This document shows, piece after piece, positions 1 through 11,434 of a DNA stretch of 64,000 nt. The DNA lies in the NCBI GenBank assembly GCA_964035545.1, contig OZ037766.1, positions 3,404,501 to 3,468,500 on the forward strand. Reading direction: 5' to 3'. The notes beneath the pieces were generated by a model. That model made no database searches. It was not told the origin of the DNA and saw only the letters and a program-made list of their open reading frames with translations. A program made the position numbers and the translations under genes. Positions within the stretch are counted from its first letter, which is position 1; the number at the start of each line of letters is the position of its first letter. Origin of the DNA: Bugula neritina. Taxonomy: Eukaryota; Bryozoa; Gymnolaemata; Cheilostomatida; Bugulidae.

Positions 1-1
1 C

Positions 2-748
2 CTTGAAACTGAGGCACCTAAGGATAAATCGAAAGTGAGATTTTAAGTGGGCCTACTGAATTTTTACAGGCATTACTTGCCCAACCTTGCTGCGACTGTT
101 GCCCCTTTGAATGCTTTGCTTGAGGCCAATGCTAAATTTGTTTAGGATAAGACGGCCCAGAATGCTTTTGAAAAATCTAAAAACTTATTGAGAGAAAGTA
201 AGCTGCTAGTTCACTTTAACCCAAACTTGCCTGTGAAACTAACGTGTGATGCCTCAAGAGTAGGCATAGCAGCAGTTCTTTCACACGTTATTGATGATGT
301 AGAACGCCCCATACAATTTACATCTCGAAAATTAACATCTGCGCAGGTTTTGTATCCACAAATAGAGCGAGAAGGTTTGGCTGTTGTTTTTGGGTTAGAA
401 AAATTTAGGCATTTCTTATATGGGTGGAAGTTTACTCTAGTGAAGGACAATCAGGCTCTAAGTAGAATATTTGCCCCAGAGAGGGGGCTTCCGGTTATGA
501 CAGCAGAGCGTATTCAAAGGTGGGCTTTAAAGCTTTCAGGATATGATTACACTGTTGAGTGGCGCAGAAGCAAAGATAATATGGCAGATTTTCTTTCCTG
601 GTATCCTGATTCAGTAGCTGCTAGTAAATTGAATGAAGAACCCCATGCCTTTATTTTTAAAGTTGATATCTTGGACTTCCTATCACTTCCTTACAGGTTG
701 CTAAGCTCACTGCTAAAGACCCAACACTGTGTAACGTATTCAGACTAG
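2..748 (+). pseudogene. Retrotransposon pol fragment: RT end plus RNase H, broken
   Basis: The reading frame beginning at base 2 matches the end of a gypsy-type reverse transcriptase (LLNFYRHYLPNLA at about 52-90) and runs into an RNase H domain from about 200. RNase H features visible are CDAS (first acidic residue), YPQIEREGLAVVF (Glu), a KDNQAL segment where these enzymes usually have an Asp-containing motif, and NMADFLSW at the end. Stops at 44-46 and 143-145 interrupt the frame. Near 670-690 the frame shifts, and the continuation into integrase (VAKLTAKDP at 697-723) is in another frame. This is an inactive copy. No longer open frame explains the region. Confidence 0.85.
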
Positions 749-2043
749 TGAGAGAGGGCTGGCCTCAAAAATTGTGTGAGGCCGACTGGGATCTGAACCC
801 TTTCTTTGCTAGGAGAAATGAGCTATCTATTATGTCAGGAGTAGTTATGTGGGAAAATCGAGTAGTTATCCCACGTTCTCTTCAAAACCCTCTGTTAAAG
901 GAATTGCATGTTGAGCATTTAGGTATATGTAAAATGAAATCTGTAGCAAGGTCATTTATGTGGTGGCCAGGTTTAGATAAAAATATTGAAGCAACTAGCA
1001 GGTCTTGTGATTCATGCATGTCTATGAGTAATGACCCTAAAGCAGTTAATACACACCCATGGCTACCCACAACTCGACCATATCAGCGCATTCATATTGA
1101 CTATGCTGGTCCTGTAGAAGGTCATATGTTACTAGTAGTGGTGGATTCATATTCTAAGTGGCCTGAAGTGTGTGTTACAAAATCTACCACTTGCCAAAGT
1201 ACTATAAACATGCTTGGGTTAATCTTTGCTAGATGGGGTGTGCCTATGGAGCTGGTCAGTGACAACGGACCACAATTTTGTAGCGAAGAGTTTGAAGCCT
1301 TTTTGGCACATTTGAGCATCAAGCATAAGAAAAGTGCACCCTATCATCCAGCCACTAATGGTTTAGCAGAGCGGTTTGTACAAACAGTCAAAAGTGCTCT
1401 AAGGGTCTCTCAAGGTTTAGATTTACAGTATCGGTTAGACAGGTTTTTGTTGGCTTATCATAATGCTCCTCACTCGACTACTGGTGAGAGCCCTGCAACT
1501 TTAATGCTTGGTCGAACATTGAGAACAAAGCTTGATTGCTTAAAGCCTGACATAACATCAAAACTACATGATGCAGGTCCTATAGTTATACACCGTAAAT
1601 TTGACATAGGCTCAGATGTTTGGGTGAGGTGTTACTTTGGAACTGTTAAATGGAAAAAAGGGGTAATAATTGACCAGGTTGGCTGGTTGTGTTATTTCGT
1701 ACAGGTAGGAGAAAAAAAATGGAAACACCATGTAGACCAACTCAAGCACCGGGAAGTGAAAATAGCTAATGACCAAAATGAAACCACTCCTTTAGATATC
1801 AGTGTTCAGCCATTTACCGGTGTGCCATGTGATTTAATTTCTAGGAACACACCTCCTTCATTAAGCCATTTGCCGCCAGTCTCTGCACCTCAAACAGGTC
1901 CAACCTCTGAGCACATGGAGCCTCATCCTGATAGTTTTCAAACTCCTGCAACTGTGAGTACACCTTCAGCACCTGTCACCACACCTCCAGAGCCAAGGCG
2001 TTCAAATAGGATACGTAAGCCAAGAGTGCTGTTAGACTTATAA
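748..2043 (+). pseudogene. Retrotransposon integrase, open but cut off from pol
   Basis: Inserts retrotransposon cDNA into host DNA in an intact element. About 431 residues are open from 748. Seen in order: HHCC zinc-binding motif (His54, His57, Cys87, Cys90), catalytic core with Asp118 (HIDYAG), Asp172 (SDNGPQF) and Glu208 (NGLAERF) with 35 residues between the last two (DD35E), a C-terminal beta-rich module (DIGSDVWVRCYFGTVKWKKG) and a Pro/Thr-rich tail ending RRSNRIRKPR, a common ending in gypsy pol proteins. The catalytic residues are all present. The domain itself is intact, but the upstream frameshift and stops separate it from RNase H, and there is no evidence of its own start. Classed as pseudogene for that reason. 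Confidence 0.85.
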
Positions 2044-2165
2044 TACTTTTAATTTTATTATTTTACAGTGACATTGTTCTTTCATTTCTTTCTGTCTTAC
2101 TTTGGATTTATTACTTGTTTTGTTTCTTAAATGTTTTGTAAGTCAAGCTTTGTAAAGGGAGAATC

Positions 2166-2284
2166 TGTTATATTTTGGCTCCGCCCATTTATTCAATATT
2201 GTATATCCGGTTTTTGTTAGTTGTAACGCTGCGCATACCAGCGTGGTTTTATTCAATTAAAAATATACCTCAGTGAATATAACA
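2166..2284 (+). repeat. Candidate 119-bp 3' LTR
   Basis: Begins TGTTATAT (2166-2173) and ends ATATAACA (2277-2284), a perfect 8-bp inverted end pair with TG...CA termini, placed directly after a purine-rich tract and 122 bp after the integrase stop. An ATTAAA (about 2257-2262) near the end could serve as polyadenylation signal. The length is short for an LTR but not unknown. The 5' LTR is outside the window, so the call rests on structure alone. Confidence 0.6.
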
Positions 2285-2859
2285 CATATTACATATTACA
2301 ATATAAAACAAAGGAATGTAACTTTATTATAGAAGGCAATCGAACAAATAAAAGCTATGTAAATTAACAATTTTGTATTTTGAAAGGTTACATATAATAT
2401 TGTGATGGTCAATGCTAATTTATAATCAATAATCAAAAATTAATTATACATCTATATAGAATCAAAAGGATTAATATGTTATTGTGGCGTTTATAGCTCA
2501 TCAATATTTTACAAGGCACTGCTTCTTCAAAGTTCTTTAATTGATAGCTTTTACTGGCACCTGAGCAACATTATTTTTTATATTCTACATGTATAGACTA
2601 TTTTTTATAATCATGTTGCAAATATTTATAGGAAGTGAGAAGCAAAACTTAAAAATATCAATTCTTTCCAGTTACAGCACTATAAATTTTATGTATAAAA
2701 AATAAATAAATTTTTAATATAGAATTCTGGAATAAATTAAGTTTTTTGCATTAAGTTTGTGGCTGTCACATGATTCTTGCCAAGGAAAAATATAAATAGA
2801 AAATGGAAGTTTAAATCACCATATTTTATAATCTGATCAACATATATGATGGCAAGCCA
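2285..2859. other. AT-rich intergenic stretch before the peptide array
   Basis: No open frame, splice pattern or repeat with supportable function was seen between the LTR end and the first unit of the array. Confidence 0.5.
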
Positions 2860-2879
2860 ACTGTCTAATTGTCATGCCA

Positions 2880-2973
2880 AGGTGGTCATTTATGATGCTG
2901 ATTTTGTGGTATAAAAGAAAGGGAAATCTTCAAGTGAAAGCAAACTACTATTTGTCTCTACATCCAGCAGTTG
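2880..2973 (+). promoter_or_regulatory. Unit 1 promoter and non-coding exon 1
   Basis: TATAAAAG at 2910-2917, preceded by the block ggtggtcatttatgatgctg shared with other units. The transcribed leader about 2938-2973 (gtgaaagcaaact...) ends at donor GTAAGT (2974). Start site inferred about 25-30 bp after the TATA box. This promoter is the most diverged of the seven. Confidence 0.7.
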
Positions 2974-3340
2974 GTAAGTTCATATTGTCACCTAAAAAGT
3001 ATATTAGGTGTGTATTATTTTTTTCAAACTTTTAAATTTATTTATTGCTCAACACTTATTTAATATATTGAGCTATTATAATTGTAATATAAAAAATTAT
3101 TCATATGTGACATCAAATGCTATTAAACGTCAATAAAAACAGGCTATGTATACTTTCAAAATCATGTCATCTGGTGTAGTCATTCTTCAAGTTTGAACTG
3201 CTAAATATAACTACTTCTTATTAAACTAGAAACTTCTATATATAATCCAATAGTTGCTTATGTAACTTTCAATTGTGATTTGTATTATATATATTGTAAA
3301 ATTATTTTCTTGATGACTGTTTTAGAATCAAACTATCAAC

Positions 3341-3490
3341 ATGAAGGTTCTTGCATTTTTCTTGGTTGCATTCCTCATCATTGCTGCTGCTACTGCCAGC
3401 CCCTGGCCTCACCGGAAGCCCTACTACCACAGGCCAGTCTACAAACGACCGCATGTCTATGGAAAATACAACAAAGGAATCTACTACTAA
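3341..3490 (+). CDS. Secreted cationic Tyr-rich peptide precursor, unit 1
   Basis: Encodes 49 residues. MKVLAFFLVAFLIIAAATA is a clear signal peptide (basic n-region, hydrophobic core, small residues before cleavage after Ala19 or Ser20). The mature part begins PWPHRKPYYHRP and ends YGKYNKGIYY: 7 Lys/Arg, 3 His, 7 Tyr, no acidic residue and no Cys. The ATG lies 15 bp after the acceptor TTTTAG (exon 2 starts 3326), and the whole coding sequence sits in this exon. The stop TAA is immediately followed by donor GTAAGT, so a 3' untranslated exon is expected downstream. Compared with the other copies it has PWP for YRP, HR for RK and an extra His before VYGKY (shared with unit 2). Function not recognised. 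A linear antimicrobial peptide or a Tyr-rich secreted structural or adhesive peptide would both fit. Confidence 0.85.
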   Translation: MKVLAFFLVAFLIIAAATASPWPHRKPYYHRPVYKRPHVYGKYNKGIYY

Positions 3491-6479
3491 GTAAGTACTC
3501 AATATGCTAACATTTAGTAATATTTTTTTAATATTTTCCAAGTGATTGTCTCAGAGTGATTAAATACAATAGGCCCCGCCACAACATACAAGTATTTCTT
3601 ACCCTAATATTAAATAAAGCAGCTTAATCTAATATTTTGAAAAAAACCTGCCTGATTTATTTATATTTTTGAAAAAATGATGCTTTAATAAGTCACATGG
3701 AAAACTCGCAAACTTTTAATAGTAGAGAAGACAATCCTCAGCATACTATGAGAAGTCATTAGTCATTTGGAAAATGAATTTACATCAACTTGATTTGACA
3801 ATATATAGGTGTATAGCTAAAGAGATATAGCAAAATTGATTTTAAACACTTTCTCTGGAAAGACTCTCTTGCAGCACCCTTATTCACTAAAACAGCGTAA
3901 AAAATGTATAGTGTTTTATTAGCAGTAATCTGGTGAACATACATAATGCATATTAATATAGGCATAACATGATTGCGGAACAGACGAGTATTTTAATATG
4001 TTATATAGAAACTAGTTTCAGCAGCAGCAAACCCACGGCAAGCTTCCATGCAGTGGTAACAAAAAATACTCAGCAGATCTTCATTGTTTTATATATGAAT
4101 TTCTTTTTATTTGGTATATTTTCAGAATAAATGAAGCAACTGCTGTGTAAAGCTATAGATTTATCACTTAATAAAGTGACACATAATATAAAACTCAGTT
4201 GTGCTAAATTTTGAATTTTTTTTTTAAATTCCTATTTTATCTTGCATTTGCAGCACCTCAAATTAAAATCACACATATAAACATACTCATTCTCCATTTA
4301 ATTTTAATAGACAGCTTACAGTTGAAGCTTTGTTCTTCTCTTTAATTATAAATTGCATTTAAAAATTTGTAATTAATTAGGATTATTTTCTACATTATTA
4401 AAAGAATGTGTGCAATGATTCACATATATACATACTATATCACATGGTCAAGTATGAATGAAATGTGCCAAATTGAGTTTCAAATAAACAGATTTCTGCT
4501 GTCAGACATAACCATAAGTATCAAATTTAAACTTTAGAATTAAAACATAAACAAATTTTACCTTATAAATAGACAAAAAATAAAAATTGTTTATTACCAT
4601 ATTATACTAGATTTCCTTATTGAGCAGTGCCGGTTTTTATTTTAATAGCTTAATATAACTTCTATATATTAGGACATGAAATTTTATGTTTATGCCAACT
4701 TTTAGCTCGGGTTGTATTGCTGTTCTTGTAAATATACAAGTTGTTTACATGCATGTATAATTAATAATGCTTTGTGTGTTGCAGAAAACGTTGGCACACT
4801 TTAATATTTTGTATTATTTAATGAGAACAATAAAATTGCTGCACCAACCTAATTGTAGATAATGTAATAAGATGAGCTCTATAAAAGTTGTATTGATATA
4901 AATATTTTTTCATGCATGTAATAAGTGTAAATTCAAATCACATGCCACAAGTTTAAGTTTTAATATTTTTACCTACAATATAGCAAATTCAGCAAATGCT
5001 GACATATTAAACTTTAATATCACTTTGTTAAGTTATAAATACATGCAGTCAAATTATTGAGCTGTTAAAAAGAGTTGAGGAATTAAATTATTAGAAGTTT
5101 GTAAACTGCCACATTTAATCTGCTACCACAATTATATTTCATAAACTATATTAAATTTTAGGAAGTGAAAGATGTCATTTTGAACGCCTTGCAACTTTTG
5201 AGTTATGCATTCCAGCTTGCAATAATTGCAAAACAAAAGTTATCAATTGACTAAGCAATCAAAAAAGTTAAAATTTGACTTTTAATTTTATTTTATATCG
5301 AGTAATTTTTATAACATTTTTTTCATTATTAATGTTATAGGCCTATAGTCAGCTTAAAATTTCAATAGTTGTTCAGTGCTTTTCGGCATACAGTATATAA
5401 TGTGCCAATTCCAAAGACTGAAATATAATTAAAAACACAATTTGATGTTTTAAATTTGATACAAATATGTTCAATGAAAGATCATATTATATGTATCTTA
5501 TAGGTTATAGATATAAAGCAGACAGATGTAATATAAACTTGATTTAACTCGGTTTAAAGAAATAAAGCAGCAGTTATATCGTGTCTTGAATTGCAGTGGC
5601 ATGAATCTGCAGAGACTATATTGTTATAGCTTAGAGACTGGTTAATCAGACAATTCTTATAAATTGCATTAGTTTTTGAGTGGCCATAAATTTTGCTGCA
5701 AATTATATATTGTAAGTTAAAAACTGTTTTAAAGTAAAACTGCTACGGGACAAAAAATGTGAGCTTTTAGCATAAGCGGTTCAAAAGCTTTTGAATTTAG
5801 TTCTATATATAATATAGTCTTGCAGATTACTTTTCGACTTTGTTTGCTAAAATTATGTTTAAAAACTTCAAGTTAATTATATTTTTTAATAACTATTTGT
5901 ATATATACTTAACTTGCACATGTTTAAATAAAAACCATGCATAAAATAGCTTAGAATTAAACATTTTAGCTTGCTTTTGTATGTAAAACGCAATATTATT
6001 TTACTTAAATTTACTGCTAATATATGCAAAAAGATATTTTTTCAAAATAGAGTGGTGGTTTAGTTTTCATAATCTTCTCTTGTCATATTTTTTCTAGTAT
6101 CAACTTTGTAAAGTTGAAAAGCTGTTAGTCTGACGGATGATTTAAATTTAAAGAGGGCTGCTTTTTTATTTCAGTTTTTGAAATTCTATGTAATATGCTG
6201 AGTTAAAATAACATTGGTTCACTGTTTTCTTTACAGCCAAAACATGACTTGCTTTTTGCTAATGTGGAAGTATATTTTAATATCTAAAGATGATAGATTT
6301 AAATTAATCAGTGTCTTATATTCATGTTTAAAATTTACAAAAAATTGTTGAAATATAAATAAATTTATAAAAGACAAAACAGATTGACTGTCACATCCTG
6401 AGTAACGCGTGTATTAATAGAATTGGAAACATAAATTATTATATTAACTTTTCTTCTCCCACCAAGTGAAGTCATAAAG

Positions 6480-6590
6480 AGTCACCTCCTATACCACAGG
6501 TGGTCAGTTATGATGCTAAAATTGTGTATATAAAGAAGGGAGTTTGGTTGGTGAAAGCAAACTGTTCTATACTCTCTACAAACACAGTTG
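6480..6590 (+). promoter_or_regulatory. Unit 2 promoter and non-coding exon 1
   Basis: TATATAAAG at 6527-6535 within the conserved block tggtcagttatgatgctaaa. Leader exon ends at 6590 before donor GTAAGT (6591). The intron runs to 6925. Confidence 0.75.
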
Positions 6591-6940
6591 GTAAGTACAC
6601 TAACATAATACTAGCCTACAAACATATTAGTATATAGGAAGCTTGTTTTATAAGTACGTTGTTTTATATTATTTTTTGAATTGGGTTTAATTCATCTGAA
6701 ATCAGTATTTGATAAAAAAAGATTCAATTACGAATATATTTGAATTTGAATTATATAATACCCCTTTTGTGTATATATGTTGCTTTTATGTTTTGCATTT
6801 ATAGTTCCTTCAGTGAATTTATTAGCGAAATTTTTTCATAAAAATAAACATCTATAAAAGATGCTGTCATATATAAACAATATTGTATAAAGTATTTTAA
6901 TAAACTATTTTGATGACTATTTTAGAATCAAACTATCAAC

Positions 6941-7099
6941 ATGAAGGTTCTTGCATTTTTCTTGGTTGCATTCCTCATCATTGCTGCTGCTACGGCCAGC
7001 TACAGACCTCACCGTAAATCCTACTACCGCAAGCCCCGCAGGCCAGTCTACAAACGACCACATGTCTATGGAAAATACAACAAAGGAATCTACTACTAA
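6941..7099 (+). CDS. Secreted cationic Tyr-rich peptide precursor, unit 2
   Basis: 52 residues, the longest TAA-ended copy. Same signal peptide as unit 1. The mature part has an insertion: RKPRRPVYKRPHVYGKY against RKPVYKRPVYGKY in units 3-7, giving 11 Lys/Arg in the mature peptide. Exon 2 begins 6926 after TTTTAG. The stop is again TAA directly before GTAAGT. No acidic residue or cysteine after the signal. Intermediate between unit 1 (shares the extra His) and units 3-7 (shares YRPHRKSYYRK). Confidence 0.85.
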   Translation: MKVLAFFLVAFLIIAAATASYRPHRKSYYRKPRRPVYKRPHVYGKYNKGIYY

Positions 7100-10000
7100 G
7101 TAAGTACTCAATCTGTTAACATTTAGTTATATATTATTATAATATTATTATTTGTGTTCCAGGTAATTGCTTCTTGCATACATGTTGAATACAATAGATC
7201 CGCCTTAACATATAAGCACTTTTTACATTAAGATTCAATTTATATGCTTCAAGTTGCAGTAACAAGCATCTGCATATAAAAAACACAAACTGTATATTCT
7301 TTTCAAATTTCATTGCATGGTTACATGCAGTAAATTTCAGTTTTAAACCTCCTGCACGCTGCATAACTCAGTTTCTTTCAAGTTTAATGTCAATACATCA
7401 TATTTTATCTGTGTGTATATTTCAACCGTTGTTCATCTGCGCTATATGTAACTTTTTTTTCTGTGTTTGTCATCTAGTCCTTGTGAACTCATGAAATGTA
7501 GCAACAGTAACCCAAACTTGGTTATAAATAGTTAATCATTATAATGTTTTGTAGTTCCCCAACACGGACCTCCACACGACCTCCAAATGACCTTGACATA
7601 ATCTGACCACTCACCTTACAGCTACTATATAATTGCTCACATAAATTCGTTTTTGTTTTTCATTGTTGAAGTTTGAGAAATAAAATATATAAATAAGCAA
7701 ACCCTAAAATTTGTATTTTGAATATCATATAAGGTGAATTACTTTCCTTTGCATAAACTGCAACCTAAATATTTAACAACTGTATACGACTATATAGAGT
7801 TATTAGCATTCAGTTGTTCACAACTCAATACAACAGCAGAACCTGTGAAAATTATAAAAATTAACGAAAAATGTGATACATATTCTATATTTCTGTTGAA
7901 AAAATTTAATAGCCATCATAACATTATGTAGTCAAACTTTAAATCTGATAAAAGCATTTTGCTTTAACATCAATAAGCCTGCTAGGAATATTTCTGAAAA
8001 AAGTGATGATTTTGCAAAATCTTTAATAAGTTGCATGGAAAACTCACAAACTCTTAATAGTAGAGAAGACAATCCTCAGTATACTATGAGAAGTGATTAT
8101 AGTCATCTGGGAAATGAATTTACATCAACTTGATTTGGCAATAGGTGTATTATAGCTAAATGATTTGTGAAAAAGAAATATAGCAAAATTAATTTTAAAC
8201 ATCTTTTTTAGAAAGATTTTCCTGTAACACCTTTAATTAGTGAGACTGCATAAAAAAGTGTGTATAGTGTTTTACCAGTAGTAATCTTGTGAACATGATG
8301 TGTACTAATATAGACATATGTGTGCATAGAATTATTACAAAACAGAGAAGTATTTTACTAAGTAGAAACCAGTTTCAGCAGCAGCAAAACCACAGCAAGC
8401 TGTCAGTAGTATACCAGAAAAATCTTCGCAGTTCTTCATTGTTTTATATATGGATTTCTTTTTAATTGGTATATTTCCAGAATAAATAAAGCAACTGTTG
8501 TGCAAATAAGCTATAGATTTATTACCTAATAGAGTGGCACATAATATAAAATTCAGTTGTGCTAAATTTTAATTTTTTTTTAATTTCCTACTTTATCTTG
8601 CATGTGCAGCACCTCAAAAATCACACATATAAACATACTCATTCTTCATTCAATTTTAATAGAAAGCTTACAGTTGAAGCTTTGTTTTTCTCTTTAATTA
8701 TAAATTGTATTTAATAATTTATAATAAATTATGATTATTTTCTACATTATTAAAACAATGTGTGCAATGATTTCATGTATATATACATACTATATCATGG
8801 TCAAGTATGAATGAAATGTGCCAAATTGAGTTTCAAATAAACAGATTTCTGCTGTCAGACATAACCATAAGTATCAAATTTAAACTTTAGAATTAAAAAA
8901 TAAACAAATTTTACCTTATAAATAGACAAAAAATAAAAATTGTTTATTACCATATTACTAGATTTCCTTATTGAGCAGTGCCGGTTTTTATTTTAATAAC
9001 TTAATATAACTTTTATTAGGACATGAGATTTCATGTTTATGCCAACTTTTAGCTCGGGTTGTATTGCTGTTCTTGTAAATATATACAAGTTACTTACATA
9101 CATATATAATTAATAATGTTTTGTGTGTTGCAGGAAATGTTGGCACACTTTAATATTTCGTATTTGGTGAGAACAATGAAATTGATGCACCAACTTAATT
9201 GTAGATTATGTAATAAGATGAGCTCTAACGTTTTATGGATACAAATATTTTTTCATGCATGTTATAAGTGTAAATTCAAATCACATGCCACGGGTTTAAG
9301 TTTTAATATTTTCACCTACAATATAGCAAATCCAGCGAATGCTGACATTAAACTTTAATATCACTTTGTCAAGTTATAAATGCATGCAGTCAAATTATTG
9401 AGCTTTTAAAAAGAGTTGATGAATGAAATTATTAGAAGTTTGTAAACTGCCACATTTAGTCTGCTACCACAATTATATTTCATAAACTATATTAAATTTT
9501 AGGAAAAAAAGATATTATTTTGAACACCTTGCAACTTTTGAGTTTTGCATTCCAGGTTGCAATGACTGCAAAGCAAAAATTATCAAACGATTAAGCAACC
9601 AAAAAAGTTAAAATTTGACTTCTTTTATTTTATATCGAGTAATCTTCATAACAATTTTTTCATTATTATTGTTATAGGCCTATACAGCCATCTTAAAATT
9701 TCAATAGTTGTTCAGTGCTTTTCGGCATAGATTATATAATGTGCCACTTCCAAAGACTGAAATATAATTAAAAACACAATTTGATGTTTTAAATTTGATA
9801 CAAATATGCTCAATGAAAGATCAAATATGTACATTATATAGGTAGATATGAAGCAGGCAAATGTATATAAACTTGATTTATACCTCGATTTTAAATACAA
9901 AATAAAACAGCAGTTAAATCATGTCTCGAATTAATGCAGCAAAGACTATGTTATGGTTTAGGGACTGGTAAATTAAGAAGTTCTTATAAATTGCCTTAGT

Positions 10001-10809
10001 TTTTGGGTGGCCATAAATTTTGTTGCAAATTTTATATTGTAAATTAAAAACTGTTTTAAGCTAAAACTGCTACTGGACAAAACAATGTGAACTTTTACCA
10101 TAAGTGGTTCAAAAGTTTTTGAATTTAGTTCTATCTAATTTAGTTTTGCAGATTACTTTTAGACTTCGTTTGCTGAAATTATGTTTAAAAACTTTAAGTT
10201 AATTATATTTTTAATAACTATTTGTATATACTTGACTTGCATATGTTTGAATAAAAACTATGCATAAAAATAGCTTACAATTAAAGATTTTAGTTTGCTT
10301 TTGCATGTATGTAAAACACTATATTATTTTACTTAAATTTACTGCTAATATATATGCAAAAAGATATTTTTCGGAAATAGAGCTGTGGCGGTTTAGTTTT
10401 CATAATCTTCTCTTGTTTTATTTTTTTCTGGTATCGACTTTGTAAGGTTGAAAAGCTGTTAGTCTTATAGGCAATTTGAATTTAAAGAGAGCTGCTTTTT
10501 CATTTTAGTTTTTGAAATTCTATGTAATATGCTGAGTTAGAATAACATTGGCTCACTGTTTTATTTATATTCAATGCATGACTTGCTTTTTGCTAATGTG
10601 GAAGTAGATTTTAATATCTAAAGATGATAGATTTGAATTAATCAGTGTCTTATAATCGTGTTTAAAATTTACCAAAAATTGTTGAGATATAAATAAATTT
10701 AGAAAAGACAAAACAGCTTGACTGCCACATCCTGAGTAACACGTGTATTAATAGAATTGGAAACATAAATTATCATATTAATTTTTCTTTTCCCACCAAG
10801 TGAAGTCAT

Positions 10810-10926
10810 AAAGAGTCACTTCCTATACCACAGGTGGTCAGTTATGATGCTAAAATTGTGCATATAAAGAAGGGAGTTTGGTTAGTGAAAGCAAACTATT
10901 CTCTATACTCACTAAAAACACAGTTG
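10810..10926 (+). promoter_or_regulatory. Unit 3 promoter and non-coding exon 1
   Basis: ATATAAAG at 10862-10869 (preceded by C, so a weaker TATA than in units 2, 4, 5 and 7). Leader ends 10926 before GTAAGT. Confidence 0.7.
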
Positions 10927-11278
10927 GTAAGTACAATAACAGAATATTAGCCAACAAACGTATTAGTATATAAGAAACTTGTTTCAAAAGTACATTGCTT
11001 TATATTACTTTTTGAATTGAGCTTAATTCATCTAAAATCAGTATTGGATAAAAAAGGATTCAATTAAAAATATATTGAAATTTGAATTATATACATCTTT
11101 TGTGTAAATATGCTGCTTTCATGTTTTGTTTTTCTAGTTCCTTCAGCGACTTTATAATTAGCACAATTTTATCAAGTATAATAATTTATAAAAGATGCAG
11201 CTATATATATGCACACAATACTGTATAAAGTACTTTAATAAACTACTTTGATGATTATTTTAGAATCAAACTATCAAC

Positions 11279-11434
11279 ATGAAGGTTCTTGCATTTTTCT
11301 TGGTTGCATTCCTCATCATTGCTGCTGCTACTGCCAGCTACAGACCTCACCGTAAGTCCTACTACCGCAAGCCAGTCTACAAACGACCTGTTTATGGAAA
11401 ATACAACAAAGGAGTTTACTACTATGGTAAGTAG
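11279..11434 (+). CDS. Secreted cationic Tyr-rich peptide precursor, unit 3 (extended C-terminus)
   Basis: 51 residues. The same signal peptide and YRPHRKSYYRKPVYKRP core as units 4-7, but Ile is replaced by Val and the usual stop is lost: the end reads GVYYYGK followed by TAG. The extra codons look like a local duplication of the donor region, since TATGGTAAGTAG is followed by a second GTAAGT (11435). The new end Gly-Lys is a form that C-terminal amidation enzymes accept in other secreted peptides, so an amidated Tyr end is possible. That is inference only. Exon 2 starts at 11264 after TTTTAG. Ten Lys/Arg in the mature part, no acidic residue. Confidence 0.85.
   Translation: MKVLAFFLVAFLIIAAATASYRPHRKSYYRKPVYKRPVYGKYNKGVYYYGK

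Larger units (their letters stand above)
1..2284 (+). mobile_element. 3' end of a decayed Ty3/gypsy-type LTR retrotransposon
   Basis: Seen: end of the reverse transcriptase region, RNase H, integrase, then a purine-rich tract (aaagggagaa, about 2155-2163) directly followed by a candidate 3' LTR at 2166-2284. Domain order RT-RNase H-integrase is that of the Metaviridae. The coding part carries two in-frame stops (44-46 and 143-145) and a frameshift near 670-690, so this copy cannot make an intact polyprotein. The 5' part lies outside the window. The LTR boundary is inferred from its inverted ends and the neighbouring purine tract, not from a second LTR. Confidence 0.85.
2860..6470 (+). repeat. 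Array unit 1 (edge unit, internally deleted)
   Basis: ATG-to-ATG distance to unit 2 is 3600 bp against 4316-5529 elsewhere. The shared block agtagagaagacaatcctca comes 230 bp after the stop here (about 3722) but about 960 bp after it in unit 2, so roughly 730 bp found in other units is missing. Downstream sequence from about 3700 to 6470 aligns with the other units throughout. A candidate terminal exon starts after the acceptor gtgtgttgcag (4785) with AATAAA at 4829-4834. Confidence 0.75.
6480..10790 (+). repeat. Array unit 2
   Basis: Full-length unit. Contains TGACCTTGA (7588-7596) downstream of the gene, a candidate 3' exon after gtgtgttgcag (about 9133) with AATGAA in place of AATAAA, and one copy of the motif that became a minisatellite in units 5-6 (here agaaagcttacagttgaagc near 8660). 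No other gene seen in the spacer. Confidence 0.75.

Noticed and set aside
3280-3510. 76-codon + strand frame over the unit 1 exon
   Set aside because: Wrong phase. It crosses the acceptor and donor and is not kept in other units.
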